Positions 1-12,294 of a DNA stretch of 64,000 bases are shown here, piece by piece. A model generated the notes under the pieces. It had not been told where the DNA came from, made no database searches, and saw only the letters and a program-made list of their open reading frames with translations. The first letter of the stretch is position 1. Each line of letters opens with the position of its first letter. The translations under genes were made by a program, and so were the position numbers. Source of the stretch: Tenrec ecaudatus (lineage: Eukaryota > Chordata > Mammalia > Afrosoricida > Tenrecidae); assembly GCF_050624435.1 (NCBI RefSeq), contig NC_134541.1, forward strand, positions 100,622,805 to 100,686,804. Reading direction: 5' to 3'.

Positions 1-1790
1 GCATGGTGCCCCAACAGACTGGACTGGAAAACACTCCTAAAGACCAACAAACAATCCTTGTAATAACTACAAGCTTTTCTTTCTTGTGTTTTGTTTTGTT
101 TTAGTCATTGGTTTGTTGTTGCTTTGTTGTATATTGTTGCTTGGTTGTGCTCTGTCTTGTTTCTGTGCATGTTACTATCTACGCAGGTCTGTCTAAATAA
201 GATAGGCTGGATAAACAATCGGAGGAGAAAACAATGGAACCGAGAATGCTGTGGGGACATGGGAGACAGGGAGGTGGGGAGAAAGGTAGTGGTGTTAATA
301 AACCCAGGGACAAGGGAACAACAAGTGATCTAAATCGGTGGTGAGAAAGGGCGTGGGAGGCCTGGTTGGGCATAATCAAGGGTAATGTAACTAACAGGAA
401 TTGCTGAAACCCTGGTGGGGACTGAGCATGATACTGGAACAGTAGGGAAGTCAAAGGAAATAGAGGAAAGAGCTGGGAGGCAGAGGGCATTTATAGAGGT
501 CTAGATAAAGACATGTACATATGCAAATATATTTATACATGAGGATAAGGAAATAGATCTATGTGCATATATTTATAAGGTTAGTATTAAGGTAGCAGAG
601 GGACATTGGGCCTCCACTCAAGTACTTCCTCAATTCAAGAATACTTTCTTCTATTAAATTGGCATTCTATGATGCTCACCTTCCCGGCATAACTGCTGAA
701 GACAAAGTGGGTGAACAACTAAATGTGGTGAAGAAAGCTGATGGTGCCCGGCTATCAAAAGAGATAGCATCTGGGGTCTTAAAGGCTTGAAGGTAAACAA
801 GTGGCCATGTGGCTCAGAAGCAACAAAGCTCACATGGAAGAAGAACACCATCCTGTGTGACCTCAAGGTGCTGAAGGGATCAGTTATCAGGCATCAAAGA
901 ACAAAAAAATTGTATCATTTTGTGCTCACCTCTTGAAACGATTGCTGAAGACAAATGGGTGCATAAGCAAATGTAGCGAAAAAAGCTGATGGTGCCCGGC
1001 TATCAAAAGAGATAGCATCTGGGGTCTTAAAGGCTTGAAGGTAAATAAGTGGCCATGTAGCTCAGAAGCAACAAAGCCCACATGGAAGAAGCACACCGGC
1101 CTGTGCAATCACAAGGTGTCAAGGATCAGGTATCAGACATCATCAGAACAAAAATCTTACTATAATGAATGAGCAGGGAAGTGCAGAGTGGAGACCCAAA
1201 ACCCATTTGCAGGCCACTGGACATCCCCTTACAGAAGGGTCTTGGGGAGGAGACGAGACAGTTGGTGTGACGTAGCAACAATCAAAACTCAACTTTCCTC
1301 TAGTTCCACTGTCATGATCCAAATCCTACCTTGCAAGCCTGACTAGACCAGAGGAGGTACACTGGTACAGATGGGAACTGGAAACACAGGGAAGCCAGAG
1401 CGGATGATCCCTTCAGGACCAGTGGTGTGAGTGGCAATACTGGGAGGGGATAGGGAGCGTGGGTTAAAAGGAGGAACCTATTTCAAGGATCTGCATGTGA
1501 CCTCCTCCCTGGGGACATACAACAGAAAAGTGGCGGAAGGGAGATGTGGGACAGAGCAAGATATGACAAAATAATAATTTATAAATTATCAGGGGTTCCT
1601 GAGGGAGGGGAGAGGGGGGAGGAAGGGGGAAAAATGAGGACCTGATGCCAGGGGCTTGGGTGGAGAGCAAATGTTTTGAGAAAGATGAGGGCAATGAATG
1701 TACAAATGTGCTTTACACAATTGATGTACGTATGGATTGTGATAAGAGCTGTATGAGCCCCTAATTATTTAAAAAATAAGAGTACAGATG
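1..1790 (+). mobile_element. L1 3' region, sense, cut by window start
   Basis: This is the longest sense copy of a repeat family seen at least eight times here. It runs from the 'accaacaaacaatcctt' end through the long 3' UTR to the terminal 'gtatgagcccctaatt' with an A-rich tail. The family is identified as L1 because the copy ending at 46836 joins this same sequence to the ORF2 carboxy end. It has two copies of the roughly 215-bp 'cggctatcaaaagagatagc' block (655-885 and 926-1115). Confidence 0.8.
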
Positions 1791-2196
1791 GTGAGTGCAG
1801 ATGGCAAAAATGTGAAGCTTTGGAAAAGTGGAAGTGATGGAGTCCTGGCTGGTTTGCCTCTGCCGCTGACTCTCTGATTCAGAGCCTACTGACCTCCTGA
1901 AGGAGCATGTCAGCCTCCTGGATTTCAAAATCAGTACCAGGCATAACGTCTGGCTTGTGAAGAGAGCCCACTACATGCATGGGAGCTGTTCACACGATTT
2001 GGGCTTACCTATTGTTATGGTGACCCCGCCCATGGCAAACAAAGCACCTCCCGCTGCTGATCAGTGTGCTGGCACGCAGAGGGCAGTTTTAGTCTCGAAG
2101 ATCTACTGATACACGCTTAGCGTCACAGCCTTACACTTTGGTAAAGACAAGTCTTAGAGTTACTCTCTATTCACTGCAGACACCATTTTGCCAACC
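1791..2196. other. no recognised feature
   Basis: Apparently unique sequence between two L1 copies; I see no gene or repeat in it. Confidence 0.4.
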
Positions 2197-2212
2197 ACAA
2201 AATTCCATTTCT
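2197..2212. repeat. target-site duplication, left copy
   Basis: The 16 bp acaaaattccatttct is repeated exactly at 2982-2997, and the L1 fragment lies between. Confidence 0.85.
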
Positions 2213-2525
2213 TTTTTTAAAAAATCATTTTATTAGAGGCTCATACAACTGTTATAACAGTTCATATATACATCACCTCGTGATCGCACAGGCTGCTGTG
2301 CTTCTTCTATTTGGGGTTTGTTGCTTCTGAGCTACATGGCTGCTTGTTTACCTTCAAGCCTTTAAGATCCCAGATACTATATCTTTTGATAGCCGGACAC
2401 CGCTTTGCCTTCAGCAATTGTCAGGAAGGTGAGCATCATGGAATGCCAGTTTAATAGAACAAAGTATTCTTGCATTGAGGGAGTGCTTGAGTAGAAGCCC
2501 AATGTCCATCTGCTACCTTAACGCT

Positions 2526-2606
<81 letters not shown>

Positions 2607-2981
2607 TAGATCTATTTCCACATCTTCATATATAAATATATTTACATATGTACATGCCTTTATTTAGACCTCTGTAAATGTCCTTTGCCTCCTAGCTCTT
2701 TCCTGTATTTCCTTTTACTTTCCTCTTGTCCCACTATCATGTTCAGACTTCATTAGGGTTTCAGTAATTCCTCTCGGTTACATTGCCCTTGGTCACACCC
2801 TACCAGGCCTCCTGCACCCTCCTCACCTCCAATTTGGATCACTTGTTCCCTTGTCCCTGGGTTTGTTAACACCACTTCATGTCACCCCACCTCCCCTTCT
2901 CCCATATCCTCCCAGAACTGTCAGTCCCGTTGTTTTCTCCTCCAGTTTGTTCATCCAGCCTATCTTATTTAGACAGACCTG
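2213..2981 (-). mobile_element. L1 3' fragment with internal deletion and 16-bp TSD
   Basis: This antisense L1 3' end is flanked by perfect 16-bp direct repeats (acaaaattccatttct) at 2197-2212 and 2982-2997. It lacks roughly 0.8 kb of the 3' UTR between about 2270 and the 'cacctcgtgatcgcac' block. The T-rich left end is the tail. A CT/TA microsatellite lies inside. Confidence 0.85.
2528..2601. repeat. (CT)n(TA)n microsatellite
   Basis: About 15 CT units run into about 22 TA units, inside the L1 3' UTR copy. Confidence 0.95.
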
Positions 2982-2997
2982 ACAAAATTCCATTTCT
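2982..2997. repeat. target-site duplication, right copy
   Basis: Exact copy of 2197-2212. Confidence 0.85.
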
Positions 2998-3059
2998 ATT
3001 TCATATGAAACTGCTCACTACTGGTTAGTAAAGAAGCACAAGTAAGATTCTGGGGTGAT

Positions 3060-3145
3060 CCACCCTGAAGAAACCACATCAAAAATGGACATTCAAATGA
3101 CCAATAAGTGTATGAAGAGATGCTCAAAAGCATTAGCAATCCTAA
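3060..3145 (+). mobile_element. older L1 fragment
   Basis: The run 'gacattcaaatgaccaataag...gaagagatgctcaaaagcat' is typical of the sense end of mammalian L1 ORF2. It is diverged and adjoins a SINE. Confidence 0.45.
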
Positions 3146-3146
3146 A

Positions 3147-3325
3147 CCAAACCCACTGTTATGGAATCCATGTCAAGTCACAGAAACCCGATAAGACAGA
3201 GAGAACTCGCCCAGAGGGATTCCAAGACCATGGGTCTTCACGGATGCAAACTGCCACCTCTACTGATGGCTTTGAATAGCCAACCTTTGGGTTAGCAGTT
3301 GAGTGCTTTAATCAAGGGTTTCTCA
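3147..3325 (-). mobile_element. AfroSINE-like SINE, antisense
   Basis: It starts with the reverse of the SINE tail ('ccaaacccactg', then 'caagtcacagaaaccc') and ends with the reverse of the tRNA-like box around 'ggttagcagttgagtgc'. Confidence 0.6.
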
Positions 3326-3599
3326 TTAGTCATTGGGGTTGTTGATGGGTGTCGAGAGTACAAGAACAGAACACCCCCCTGGTCCTGTGCCATCCTCCTA
3401 ATTGTTATGTCAATCCAAGGTTGTCGGTATTTTAAGCAGAGAGGTGATTTTATTAGGCATATGCAGCATGGAGACAACAAAAGTGGGAAACAGAACAAAG
3501 GTGTCATCAGAAAGTCTGTCCAGTCTCAAAAAGATGTTCTCTACCTGAGCCTGCTTGTGCACTGCCTGAGTCCCTAAGTTCTGGTAAAACAGAAATAAG

Positions 3600-3925
3600 A
3601 ATGGTGGTGCCGGTGGAGAAGATTAAAAATGCCATGGACGGCTAGAAGGACAGACAAATCTTTCTTGGAAGAAGTATGGCCACAGTGCTCCTTAGAGGCA
3701 AGGATGGGGAGACTTTGTCTCTGGTACTTTGGACTTGTTGTCAGGAAAGACCAGTGTGTGGAGAAAGATATCATGCTCGGTAAAGTAGAAGGGCAGCGAA
3801 AGAGAAGAAGACGCGCTACGAGATGGATGGACGCAGTGGCTGCAGCAAGGGGCTCAAGCACAGGGACAGCTGTGAGGATGGCACGGGACCGGGATTGCTG
3901 TGCACAGGGCTGCTGCACAACACAC
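3600..3925 (+). mobile_element. RTE-class LINE, carboxy end of ORF
   Basis: A decayed frame at 3629-3928 reads through SFLEEVWPQCSLEARMGRL, a DIMLGKVEGQRKR block and a TRWMDAVAAA block. This is the RTE/BovB-type reverse transcriptase end as I know it from afrotherian genomes. It has lost key parts and is not a gene. Confidence 0.75.
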
Positions 3926-4189
3926 TGAGAGTCTGGCTAACCTAGGTTCAAGATAGTCAGCCTCTCAGAGCTTCCCTTTTCCTCTTGACAATGAATGCAA
4001 TGCATGTAGACCTTTGGGGCAGTTGTAAAATTAAAGCTGATCATAATTAACTGTGATCATTTGGTAATAAATTATAATTGCTACCGTTGCTTATTTATAT
4101 AACACGTGCCTTGTTCAATAGCCTGGCCATGCAATTTAAAACCACTGAATGGTGGTGGTCTTTCTTTTCCAACCTATAACCGATTATCC
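3926..4189. other. no recognised feature
   Basis: AT-rich sequence between the RTE piece and the next L1; the start resembles an RTE tail ('tctcagagcttcccttttcc') only loosely. Confidence 0.3.
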
Positions 4190-4910
4190 CCAAGAAGGGG
4201 TCTATGACAGGGGGACAGGACCCTGGAATGAGAGGTGGCAGACTCTTGAGTGTAAACCATAATATGCAGTGCATGAACAAAGCTGGGAGGATGAACCTTG
4301 CTTTGTGCGCAGTGAGAGCCAACTTTTCAACCGAGTCAGCTGATTAGCAGCAGCCTCTCTTCTCTGACGGTTCTTTCTCTGTCTCCCACCACACCGGGGC
4401 GAGACACTCAGGGTGTGCAACAGAGCAGCAAAGGGAGCAGAGCAGTGAAGTCCCTGGGGTATCCCAAAAGTAGACTTTGGAGCCAGGGCATGGCACCCCA
4501 GCAGACTCGACCAGAAGATACTTATAAAGGTCAACAAACAGACCTGGAACTATTTATAGGCTTGTTGTTGTTGTTATTTAGTTTTTTGCTTTATTTTGTT
4601 GTTTTGCTTTGTTTTGTTTTGGTGCTTTAAGACCCCAGACACTATATCTTTTGATAGCCGGGCACTGTTTGCTTGCTTGCTTTGTATGATTTTGCTTTGT
4701 ATTTGTTTGTTTGGTGTTTTTTTTGGGGGGGAGGCTATGGTGGTATGATTTTCTGTGTATGAAGTCAAGGATGGATAGATCTATACATATAATCACTGGA
4801 TGGGGGCATGGCAGGGTAGGATGGGAGAAAATGCAGAGCTAATAACAATGAGGATGAGAGGAAAAGGTTCTGGAATTGATAACACAAATTGTAATATGAT
4901 CGAATGATTA
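4190..4910 (+). mobile_element. L1 3' region, rearranged
   Basis: Sense L1 3' UTR up to about 4620 ('accagaagatacttataaaggtc'). It then switches to an inverted piece carrying 'gctttaagaccccagacac' and ends in a T/A-rich end at 4880-4910. The internal inversion suggests twin priming or later rearrangement. Confidence 0.55.
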
Positions 4911-4984
4911 AATTATGGGAGGAAAAGGAAAAAGAAGACAACCTCCTTCTTGGAAGGCAAGCTTTTCCTCCAGATGGCTAGGCT

Positions 4985-5160
4985 TGGAAATCACTATAAA
5001 ATGACAGAAGAGATGCCCACTGGCGCTCATTGCAAAGATGGCGAGGAAGCCAATCTGGGCATTTGGCTGGTTCTCCTTAGACCAGGTGTGTCTCCTTCTG
5101 ATGTACATAGTCATTGGGAGTCAGAGTGACTCGAAGGCACCTAACCACCCCCAGCACCAC
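4985..5160 (+). mobile_element. RTE 3'-end fragment
   Basis: It ends in 'gggagtcagagtgactcg' and 'aaggcacctaaccacc', the RTE 3' end shared with 27100-27140. Confidence 0.5.
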
Positions 5161-5695
5161 TGGAGGACCGAGTCCTCAAGGTCAAGTCCTTGGTTGTCCC
5201 ATAGAGCCATCATCCTCCTCCTCTGCGATCCGTGCCAGCTTGCCTCACCTTTCCTCATTTTTCACAGTCCCATCTTCTCTTCAAATAATTGTTTGCATAG
5301 CTTGTGAATTGTCCAGACTTCTTTTTCCTGTTCTGTTTTTGCTCCTGTCAGCTACTGGGTCATTTCAAAATGCATTTTCATTAACCCAGTTCTAAACAAC
5401 AAAACAGACGGAGCATGGTGCTGTTTCCTGATGGTTGCACAACTCTGCCTACATTTAGAAAGTGTTGGGTTGTGTACTTTAAACGGGTGAATAGTGTGGT
5501 TTATGAATTGTATCTCCATTAGGTTACTAAAAACCAACCAACCTCAGGCAACAAAGATAAGCTGATGTAACTGCTGCCACGCATGACAAAGGGTTACAGG
5601 TGGCTAGGAAATTAGTGACAAATCTGTACACTTTCTGTCCTTTATTTATTCGGGTTACTGGGCGGTTGTGGTTCTATCTATGCTTTAAACCCAGC

Positions 5696-5698
<3 letters not shown>

Positions 5699-5790
<92 letters not shown>
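5699..5790. repeat. (GT)n(AT)n microsatellite
   Basis: About 13 GT units are followed by about 32 TA units. Confidence 0.95.
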
Positions 5791-5794
<4 letters not shown>

Positions 5795-5879
5795 AACACG
5801 AACAAAACCCCAACTCAGGGATGCATATGGCAGCCAATTAAAAAGGAGAGGAAAAGAAAAAAATGAGGGGGTGGGTAGT

Positions 5880-6096
5880 GGGAAATCAGGGCACTAACCC
5901 ACCCATGGGGAGGGTACTGTTTATGTCTCCACAGGAGAGGGCAAGGGACCAGACCTCAAGCTGTTGCACCAAGCCTTGAGGGCAACATGCCAGCATGAAG
6001 CAGCAAACCAACTAAGAGAGGTCTGCAGGGCAGTTCCAGAAGGCAGAACTATGGAGGGCAGCACTGAAAAGAAAACCCAGGGAGGGGGTGGGTCCA

Positions 6097-6158
<62 letters not shown>

Positions 6159-8276
6159 ATGGAACAAATCCTGGCCCACCAAACCCTGAGGATGACATCC
6201 CTGCTTGGAGCAGCCAATGCAGAGAGGACCATAGGATCGGCCCCCACCACAAGACACAATGTTCCCTCGCTGACCCATAGCACTGCAGGGGACAGCACTG
6301 CAGACACCATGCGGGAATTGTGCCTGGTCTGACCCTCCCATCTCCTGGGCAGAGCACAAAGGTAGAGCAACAGAGCAGCAAAGAGAGCAAAGCAACGAAG
6401 TCCCCAAGGAATCCCGACGAATCCCAAAAATAGTCTTCAGACTCGGGGGGCAGGGCTTGGCACCTCATCAGACTCAACCAGAAAATATTCATAAGGGTCA
6501 GGAGACAGACCTGGACCTATTTATAGGCCTTTCTTCTTCTTTTTTTCCCTCCATGTCCATATAAGATAGGCAGGATAAACTCTCTCAAGGAGAAAACAAT
6601 GGGACTGACAGTTCAGGAGGGACATGGGAGAGGGAGAGGTGGGGAAAGGGAAGAGGGGAGCCAACAAACCCAGGGACAAGGGAACAACAAGTAATCTAAA
6701 ATCAAAAGCTAGGAAAGCATAGAAAGCCTGGTGGGGTTTGATCAATGGCAATGTAGCTGAGAGGAATTATTGAGAGTCGAATGAAGGTTGAACATGATAG
6801 TGGGACAGGAGGAAAGTAGAAGGAAATAGAGGAAAGAAGTAGGAAGCAAAAGACATTTATAGAGGAATCAATATAGGCACATACATGTGTAAATATATTT
6901 TTATAAATCATAGGAATATGTATTTATGTATATATATTTATGTTAAGTATTAAGGTAGCAGACGTACATGGGGCCTCTACTCAAGTACTCCCTCAACACA
7001 AGAACACTTTGTTTTAATAACCTGGGATTCTGTGGTTCACACCCTCCTGGCACACAATCACTGAAGACAAAATGGGTGCATAAGCAAATGTGATGAAGAA
7101 AGCTCTGGTGCCTGGCTATCAAAAGATAGAGTGTCTAGGGTCTTAAAGGCTTGAAGTTAAACAAGCAGCCATCTACCAGGAAAGCAACAAAGCTCACATG
7201 GAAGAAGTACACCAGCCTGTGTGGTCACGAGCTATTGACAGGATCAGGCATCGGGCATCAGAAAACCCAAAACAAATAATCATAGCTATGTGATCGATGG
7301 GGACCAGAGTGGAGACACAAAGTCCATCTGTAGACAGTTGGACATCCCTTCACAGAAGGGTCGATAAGGAAGGGATGAGTCAGCCAGAGGGTGACTATAG
7401 CACTGGGGAAACACACCGCATTCCTTTAGTTCTTTAATGCTTCCTCCCCACCATTGTCATGACCCCAGTTTTACCTTACAAGCCTGGCTAGACAAGAGCA
7501 CATACACTAGTACAGATAAGAGCTCTCTACACACTGAATCCAGGACAGAAAAACCCTCAGGAACAGTAATAGGAGTAGTGATACCATGTGGATAGGGGGA
7601 AGGTGGGGAGATAAAGGAAAAGCCAATCACAATGATTGACATACAGCAGCCCCCCACCTCCCAGGGGCAAACAACAGAAACCTGGGTGAAGGGAAACAGC
7701 AAATTGTGTAAAATACAAAAATAAAAATAATTTATAAATGATCAAGGGTTTACAAGGTGATATAGGGTCTGAGGTCTTAAAGGCTTGAAGATATACAAGC
7801 GGCCATCTAACTAAGAAGCAACAGAGTCCACATGGAAAAAGCACACCAGCCTGTGTGATCATGGGGTGTCAATGAAATCAGGTGTCAGGCATAAAAACCT
7901 AGAACAAAAAATCATATCAATGTGAATGAGGGGGAGGGCGAAGTGGATACCCAAAGCCCATCTGTAGACAATTGGACACCCCCTTACAGAAGGGTCACAG
8001 GAAAAGACAAGACAGTCAGAGTGCAGTATAGCACCAATGAAACATACAACTTTCCTCTAGCTCTTTAATACTTTCCCCCCAACTCTCATGACCCCAATTC
8101 TACTTTACAAATCCAGCTAGACCAGAGCATGTACACAGGTACAGATAAGAGCTTGAAACACAGGGAATCCAGGACAGATAAACCCCTTAGGACCAATAAT
8201 GGTCCTAAGCAATACCAGGCAATACCAGGAGGGCAACGGGAAGGTGGGGGAGAACGGGGGAACCAGTCACAATGAT
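5880..8276 (+). mobile_element. L1 3' region, sense, with internal duplication
   Basis: The 3' UTR runs from 'gtgggaaatcagggcac' with a (GA)n block at 6101, through to about 7735 where the sequence jumps back to mid 3' UTR ('tctgaggtcttaaaggcttg'). It continues to 8276, where an LTR interrupts it. The repeated middle suggests two overlapping insertions. Confidence 0.7.
6101..6158. repeat. (GA)n microsatellite in L1 3' UTR
   Basis: About 29 GA units lie at a place where other L1 copies carry a short CT/GA tract (for example 39210 on the other strand). Confidence 0.9.
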
Positions 8277-8774
8277 TGAGAGAGTTAAAGTTTATTGTGC
8301 CAACCTGGCAATAAACACATGTGGGGTCAATTGAAGGATGGAGCGATAAATGGCTCAGTGAGCTTCGCCTTTCTAGTTTTCTGGTCTCTTGCTTTGTGAT
8401 GGTCCCACCAGGGTGCAGCTGCCTTAGCCAGTTCCCTGTTTCAGCTGGCAAGGCTCATTTCCTGCAAGAAATCCCTGAGGAGAAGCCACAGGGACCTACC
8501 CTGATGCAGCCCTGGGTGCTGGAGCAGCCTTGTGGAGACCCCGGCCAATGCTGAAATGTTTACACATTCACTGATGTGGTTTTCCTCTTGCAGTTGGCAT
8601 CATTGCATGTGTTTTGTGAGATGGAGGAGGACTGGTGTTAGACATATGGGCTAATGTTGGACTTGTGGGCTTGCGCAGCACTGGGTTGGGATGTTTTCTT
8701 GATGTACACTTACCCTTTATATAAAACATATGAGTTTCTGTGGATTTATTTTTCCAATGTACCCAGACTAACAC
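8277..8774 (+). mobile_element. ERVL-like solo LTR inserted in L1
   Basis: The 5-bp ATGAT occurs directly on both sides (8272-8276 and 8775-8779), and L1 sequence resumes after it. The element shares 'gcagtt..catcattgcatg' and the 'taacac' end with the LTRs at 13269, 18242 and 18755. There is no internal retroviral sequence. Confidence 0.55.
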
Positions 8775-8779
8775 ATGAT

Positions 8780-9165
8780 CTATATATAGCCCCATCCCAG
8801 GGGGAGGGACAACAGAAAAGTGGGTGAAAAGAGACAGTGGTTGATATCAGACATGAAAAAATAAATAATTTATAAATTATCAAGGGTTCATGAGGAAGGG
8901 GAGGGGAGGAAATGAGCTGATACCAAGGGTTCAAGGAAGAAGAAATTGTTTTGAAAATGATGATGGCAATATATGTACAAATGTGCTTGACACAATTGAT
9001 ATATGGATTGTTATAAGAGCTGTAAGAGCCCGCAATAAAATTATTTATTAAAATAAAAAATAAAAGAAAATGATGATGACAACATATGTACAAATGTGCT
9101 TGATACAATTGATGTGTGGATTGTGATAAGAGCTGTAAGAACCCCCAATCAAATTATTTATAAAA
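8780..9165 (+). mobile_element. L1 3' end, continued, with tail duplication
   Basis: The continuation of the L1 after the LTR runs to the terminal 'gagcccgcaataaaatt' at 9028. A second copy of the last roughly 100 bp follows at 9066-9165. Confidence 0.7.
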
Positions 9166-9649
9166 GTAACTAAATAAAAGTTTCCTTGATTTATTTTTTT
9201 TTAAACAGAACAAAACCCCAAATAAACCCTCAGTAGTTTTTCTTCTGAGTAGCATTGAGCACTGTAATTAATTGCCCAACATCTTTTATGCCTGAGATAG
9301 TGCAATATCCAGGTGATTCTACACGAAGCCAAGCTTGAGAACCACTGGCCTAGAGTCTAATAATCTAAACAAAGGTCAAGGTAGGCGAATACCTCAGTCA
9401 TTTGGGCTTCAAGATAAGGGTCAGCATCGATCCAACTCCCAAATTGAGGATTCGGTCCCTCCTTCCCCATCCTTCTTTTCTAGACATTTACTTTCCATTG
9501 AGCCCTTGGGATCAGCTCCTCTTTTTTTTCCCTCCCTCCGCCCCACCCCTCGAACCCACGTGGCCCCCTGATAAATTGTAGAGAGTTAATTATTTTCAAA
9601 TCTCACACCAACCGTTGTCTCCCTTCCCCTCTGAAACAATGCACAGTAT

Positions 9650-10112
9650 TACAATACATCTCCCTGGCTAGACCAGAGGATGTACACTGGTAAAGATAGG
9701 AACTGAAAACACAGGGAATCCAAGGCAGATGATCCCTTCAGGACCAGTGGTGAGAGTGGCGATACTAGGAGGGCATAGGGAGAGTGGGTGGGAAAGGGGG
9801 AACCGATTACCAGGATCTACATGTGACCTCCTCCCTGGGGGATGGACAACAGAAAAAGGGTTAAGGGAGATGTCAAACAGGGCAATATATGACAAAATAA
9901 TAATTTATAAATTATCAAGGGCTCATGAGGGAGGGGGGAGCAGGAAGGGAGGGGAAAAAATAAGAACCTGATGCCAAGGGCTTAAGTGGAGAGCAAATGT
10001 TTTGAGAATGATGAGGGCAATGAATGTACAAATGTGCTTTACATAATTAATGTATGTATGGATTATGATAAGAGTTGTATCAATCCCTAATAAAATGATT
10101 GGGAAAAAAAAG
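9650..10112 (+). mobile_element. L1 3' end, sense, 5'-truncated
   Basis: It begins at 'ctggctagaccagagg' and ends 'caatccctaataaaatgatt' followed by an A-rich tail. Confidence 0.75.
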
Positions 10113-10227
10113 AAACCACAAATGGGAGGGGGAGGACTGAGGGGAGCAGCAGAAGTTTATATTAGAGATGATTGAATGATATATCAGTTTGCAAAAGTTG
10201 GACATTTAGGAACATCTTTCACCTTCA

Positions 10228-11320
10228 CCTCATGTTGCTGTTGTTGTTGGGGACCATCAAGTCAATCCCAACTCACCATGGCCCTATTTACAAATCACCG
10301 TGGTCCTGTATACAACTCACAGCGGCCCAGTATACAACTCACCATGACCCTGTATACAACTCACCAGGACCTATATACAACTCACCGTGATCCTGTATAC
10401 AACTCACCGCGGCCCTGTATACAACTCACCGCGGCCTTGTATACAACTCACCAGGACCTATATACAACTCACCGTGATCCTGTATACAACTCACCGCAGC
10501 CCTGTATACAACTCACCATGGCCCTGTATACAACTCACCCTGGCCCTGTATACAACTCGCCATGGCCCTGTATACAACTCACCGTGGCCCTGTATACAAC
10601 TCACCATGGCCCTGTATACAACTCACCGTGATCCTATATATAACTCACCCTGGCCCTGTATAAAACTCACCGTGACCCTGTATACAACTCACCGTTGCCC
10701 TGTATACAAATCACCATGGCCCTGTATACAACTCACCATGGCCCTGTATATAACTCACCAGGACCTATATACAACTCACCATGGCCCTGTATACAACTCA
10801 CCGTGACCCTATATACAACTCACCATGGCCCTGTATACAACTCACCGTGGCCCTATATACAACTCACCATGGCCCTGTATACAACTCACCGTGACCCTAT
10901 ATACAACTTGCCATGGCCCTGTATACAACTCACAGTGGCCCTGTATACAACTCACCGTGGCCCTATTTACAACTCACCGCAGCCCTGTATACAACTCACC
11001 ATGACCCTGTATACAACTCACCGTGATCCTATATACAACTTGCCATGGCCCTGTATACAACTCACTGTGACCCTATATACAACTTGCCATGGCCCTGTAT
11101 ACAACTCACCGTGGCTCTGTTTACAACTCACCGTGGCTCTGTATATAACTCACTGTGGCCCTATATACAACTCACCGTGACCCTATATACAACTCATCAT
11201 GGCCCTATTTGCAACTTATCGTGGTCCTATTTACAACTCACCGTACCCCTATATACAGCAGAATGAATCAATGCCTGGTCCTGCACCATCCTCACACTGT
11301 GCTGAATCTTAAATTATTCA
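10228..11320 (-). mobile_element. RTE 3' end, antisense, expanded by a minisatellite
   Basis: The left flank reads 'gttgttggggaccatcaag' and the right flank 'cagcagaatgaatcaatg' then 'cctgcaccatcctcac', which are neighbouring parts of one antisense RTE end. The 1-kb array lies between them. Confidence 0.6.
10280..11262. repeat. 22-bp minisatellite, about 44 units
   Basis: The unit is close to ccctgtatacaactcaccatgg, with variants CCATGG, CCGTGG, CCGTGA and CCGCGG and occasional 'ctatata' or 'ctattta'. Since 22 is not a multiple of three, every frame reads the same 22-residue peptide cycle, so the open frames are an artefact. Confidence 0.95.
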
Positions 11321-12289
11321 TCTACATGTGTATCAGACCCTCATTTCTACTTCTGGCTGTAACACGCCCGTATGTGGATATACCACATTTTGATTATCCA
11401 TCAGTTGTTTGATGGAAACAGTTCGGCAACGTCCTCCTTTCGCCCTTTTGGATGAGACTGCAGTGAGCATTGGTGAGCACTTGTCTGTGTGCGCTTTCTC
11501 TGTCACCTAGTGCTGCCAGAACAGAGACTTCACAGTGGGGGCGTTAACCAGCCGAAATCTGCTTTCTTAAAGTTAGGGAACCAGAAGTCCGAATTCACGT
11601 TATTGTCAGCTCCGGGGACAGTCGTTCTCTGTCGGCCAGCTCTGGGGAAAGTGCTTGTCTGCTCTTCCTTGGGTCCTGGGCATCTCCCTGTGGCGTGGCT
11701 TTTCTCTTCCCCCTCGGCTTGCTTCTGTGCCCAATCTGCTTGCTTCTATCTCAAAAGTGATTGGCTTCATACGCACCCTACCCTATACCAATACTTCTTC
11801 ATTAACATATGAAACGCTCATTTCCACGTGGGATTATAATCTCAGGTATAGGGGTTAGGATTTACAACAAATTGTTTGGGGGCACATCATTCAATCCATG
11901 ATCATGTCACTGCCCCCAGCGAATTTGCATGCAGCACAAGACAAATCACTAGTTTAAGAGGTGCTCTTTGCCGGAGGTGAGGTCAAGGGTGGGTCAACAA
12001 GATGAGAGTGGGGAACCTGCTGGAGGACTGCTGGGCAAAGTTTCCACATTCTCAGAAAAGAAGGCAGAATACAATGCTCACGCTTGTTTTGTTAGGCTTG
12101 GCATCTGGAACAGCTGCAGCATCGTGGCACAAGCCTAAAGATGAAATCAACACTATGGGCATTCACGATGGAAAAACAGGTCTCTAATGATGTCATTATG
12201 TTTTATGATGTCATGAAGCTACTCAACCAATGATCCATGAAGTTGTTCCTATTTTGGAATTTATAGCTATGTAAGATAACAAATTTCTT
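11263..12289. other. mostly unassigned, with an old L1 scrap
   Basis: 11300-11420 resembles antisense L1 ORF2 end ('ataccacattttgattatcc'). The 11480-11930 part has 'ggcacatcattcaatccatg', a form common in old interspersed repeats, but I cannot name it. Confidence 0.35.
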
Positions 12290-12294
12290 GGGTT

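Noticed and set aside
3629-3928. RTE reverse transcriptase-end frame as a gene
   Set aside because: Fragment of a decayed LINE without the catalytic part.
5921-6492. Minus-strand frames rich in LSLSLS
   Set aside because: They are translations of a (GA)n microsatellite within an L1 3' UTR.
10280-11262. Could the array be a CRISPR?
   Set aside because: Units are head-to-tail without spacers, and the host is a mammal.
10176-11266. Long overlapping frames with a repeating YNSPWPCIQLT peptide
   Set aside because: The 22-bp unit lacks stop codons in all three frames on this strand, so long frames arise by chance; no splice or start support.
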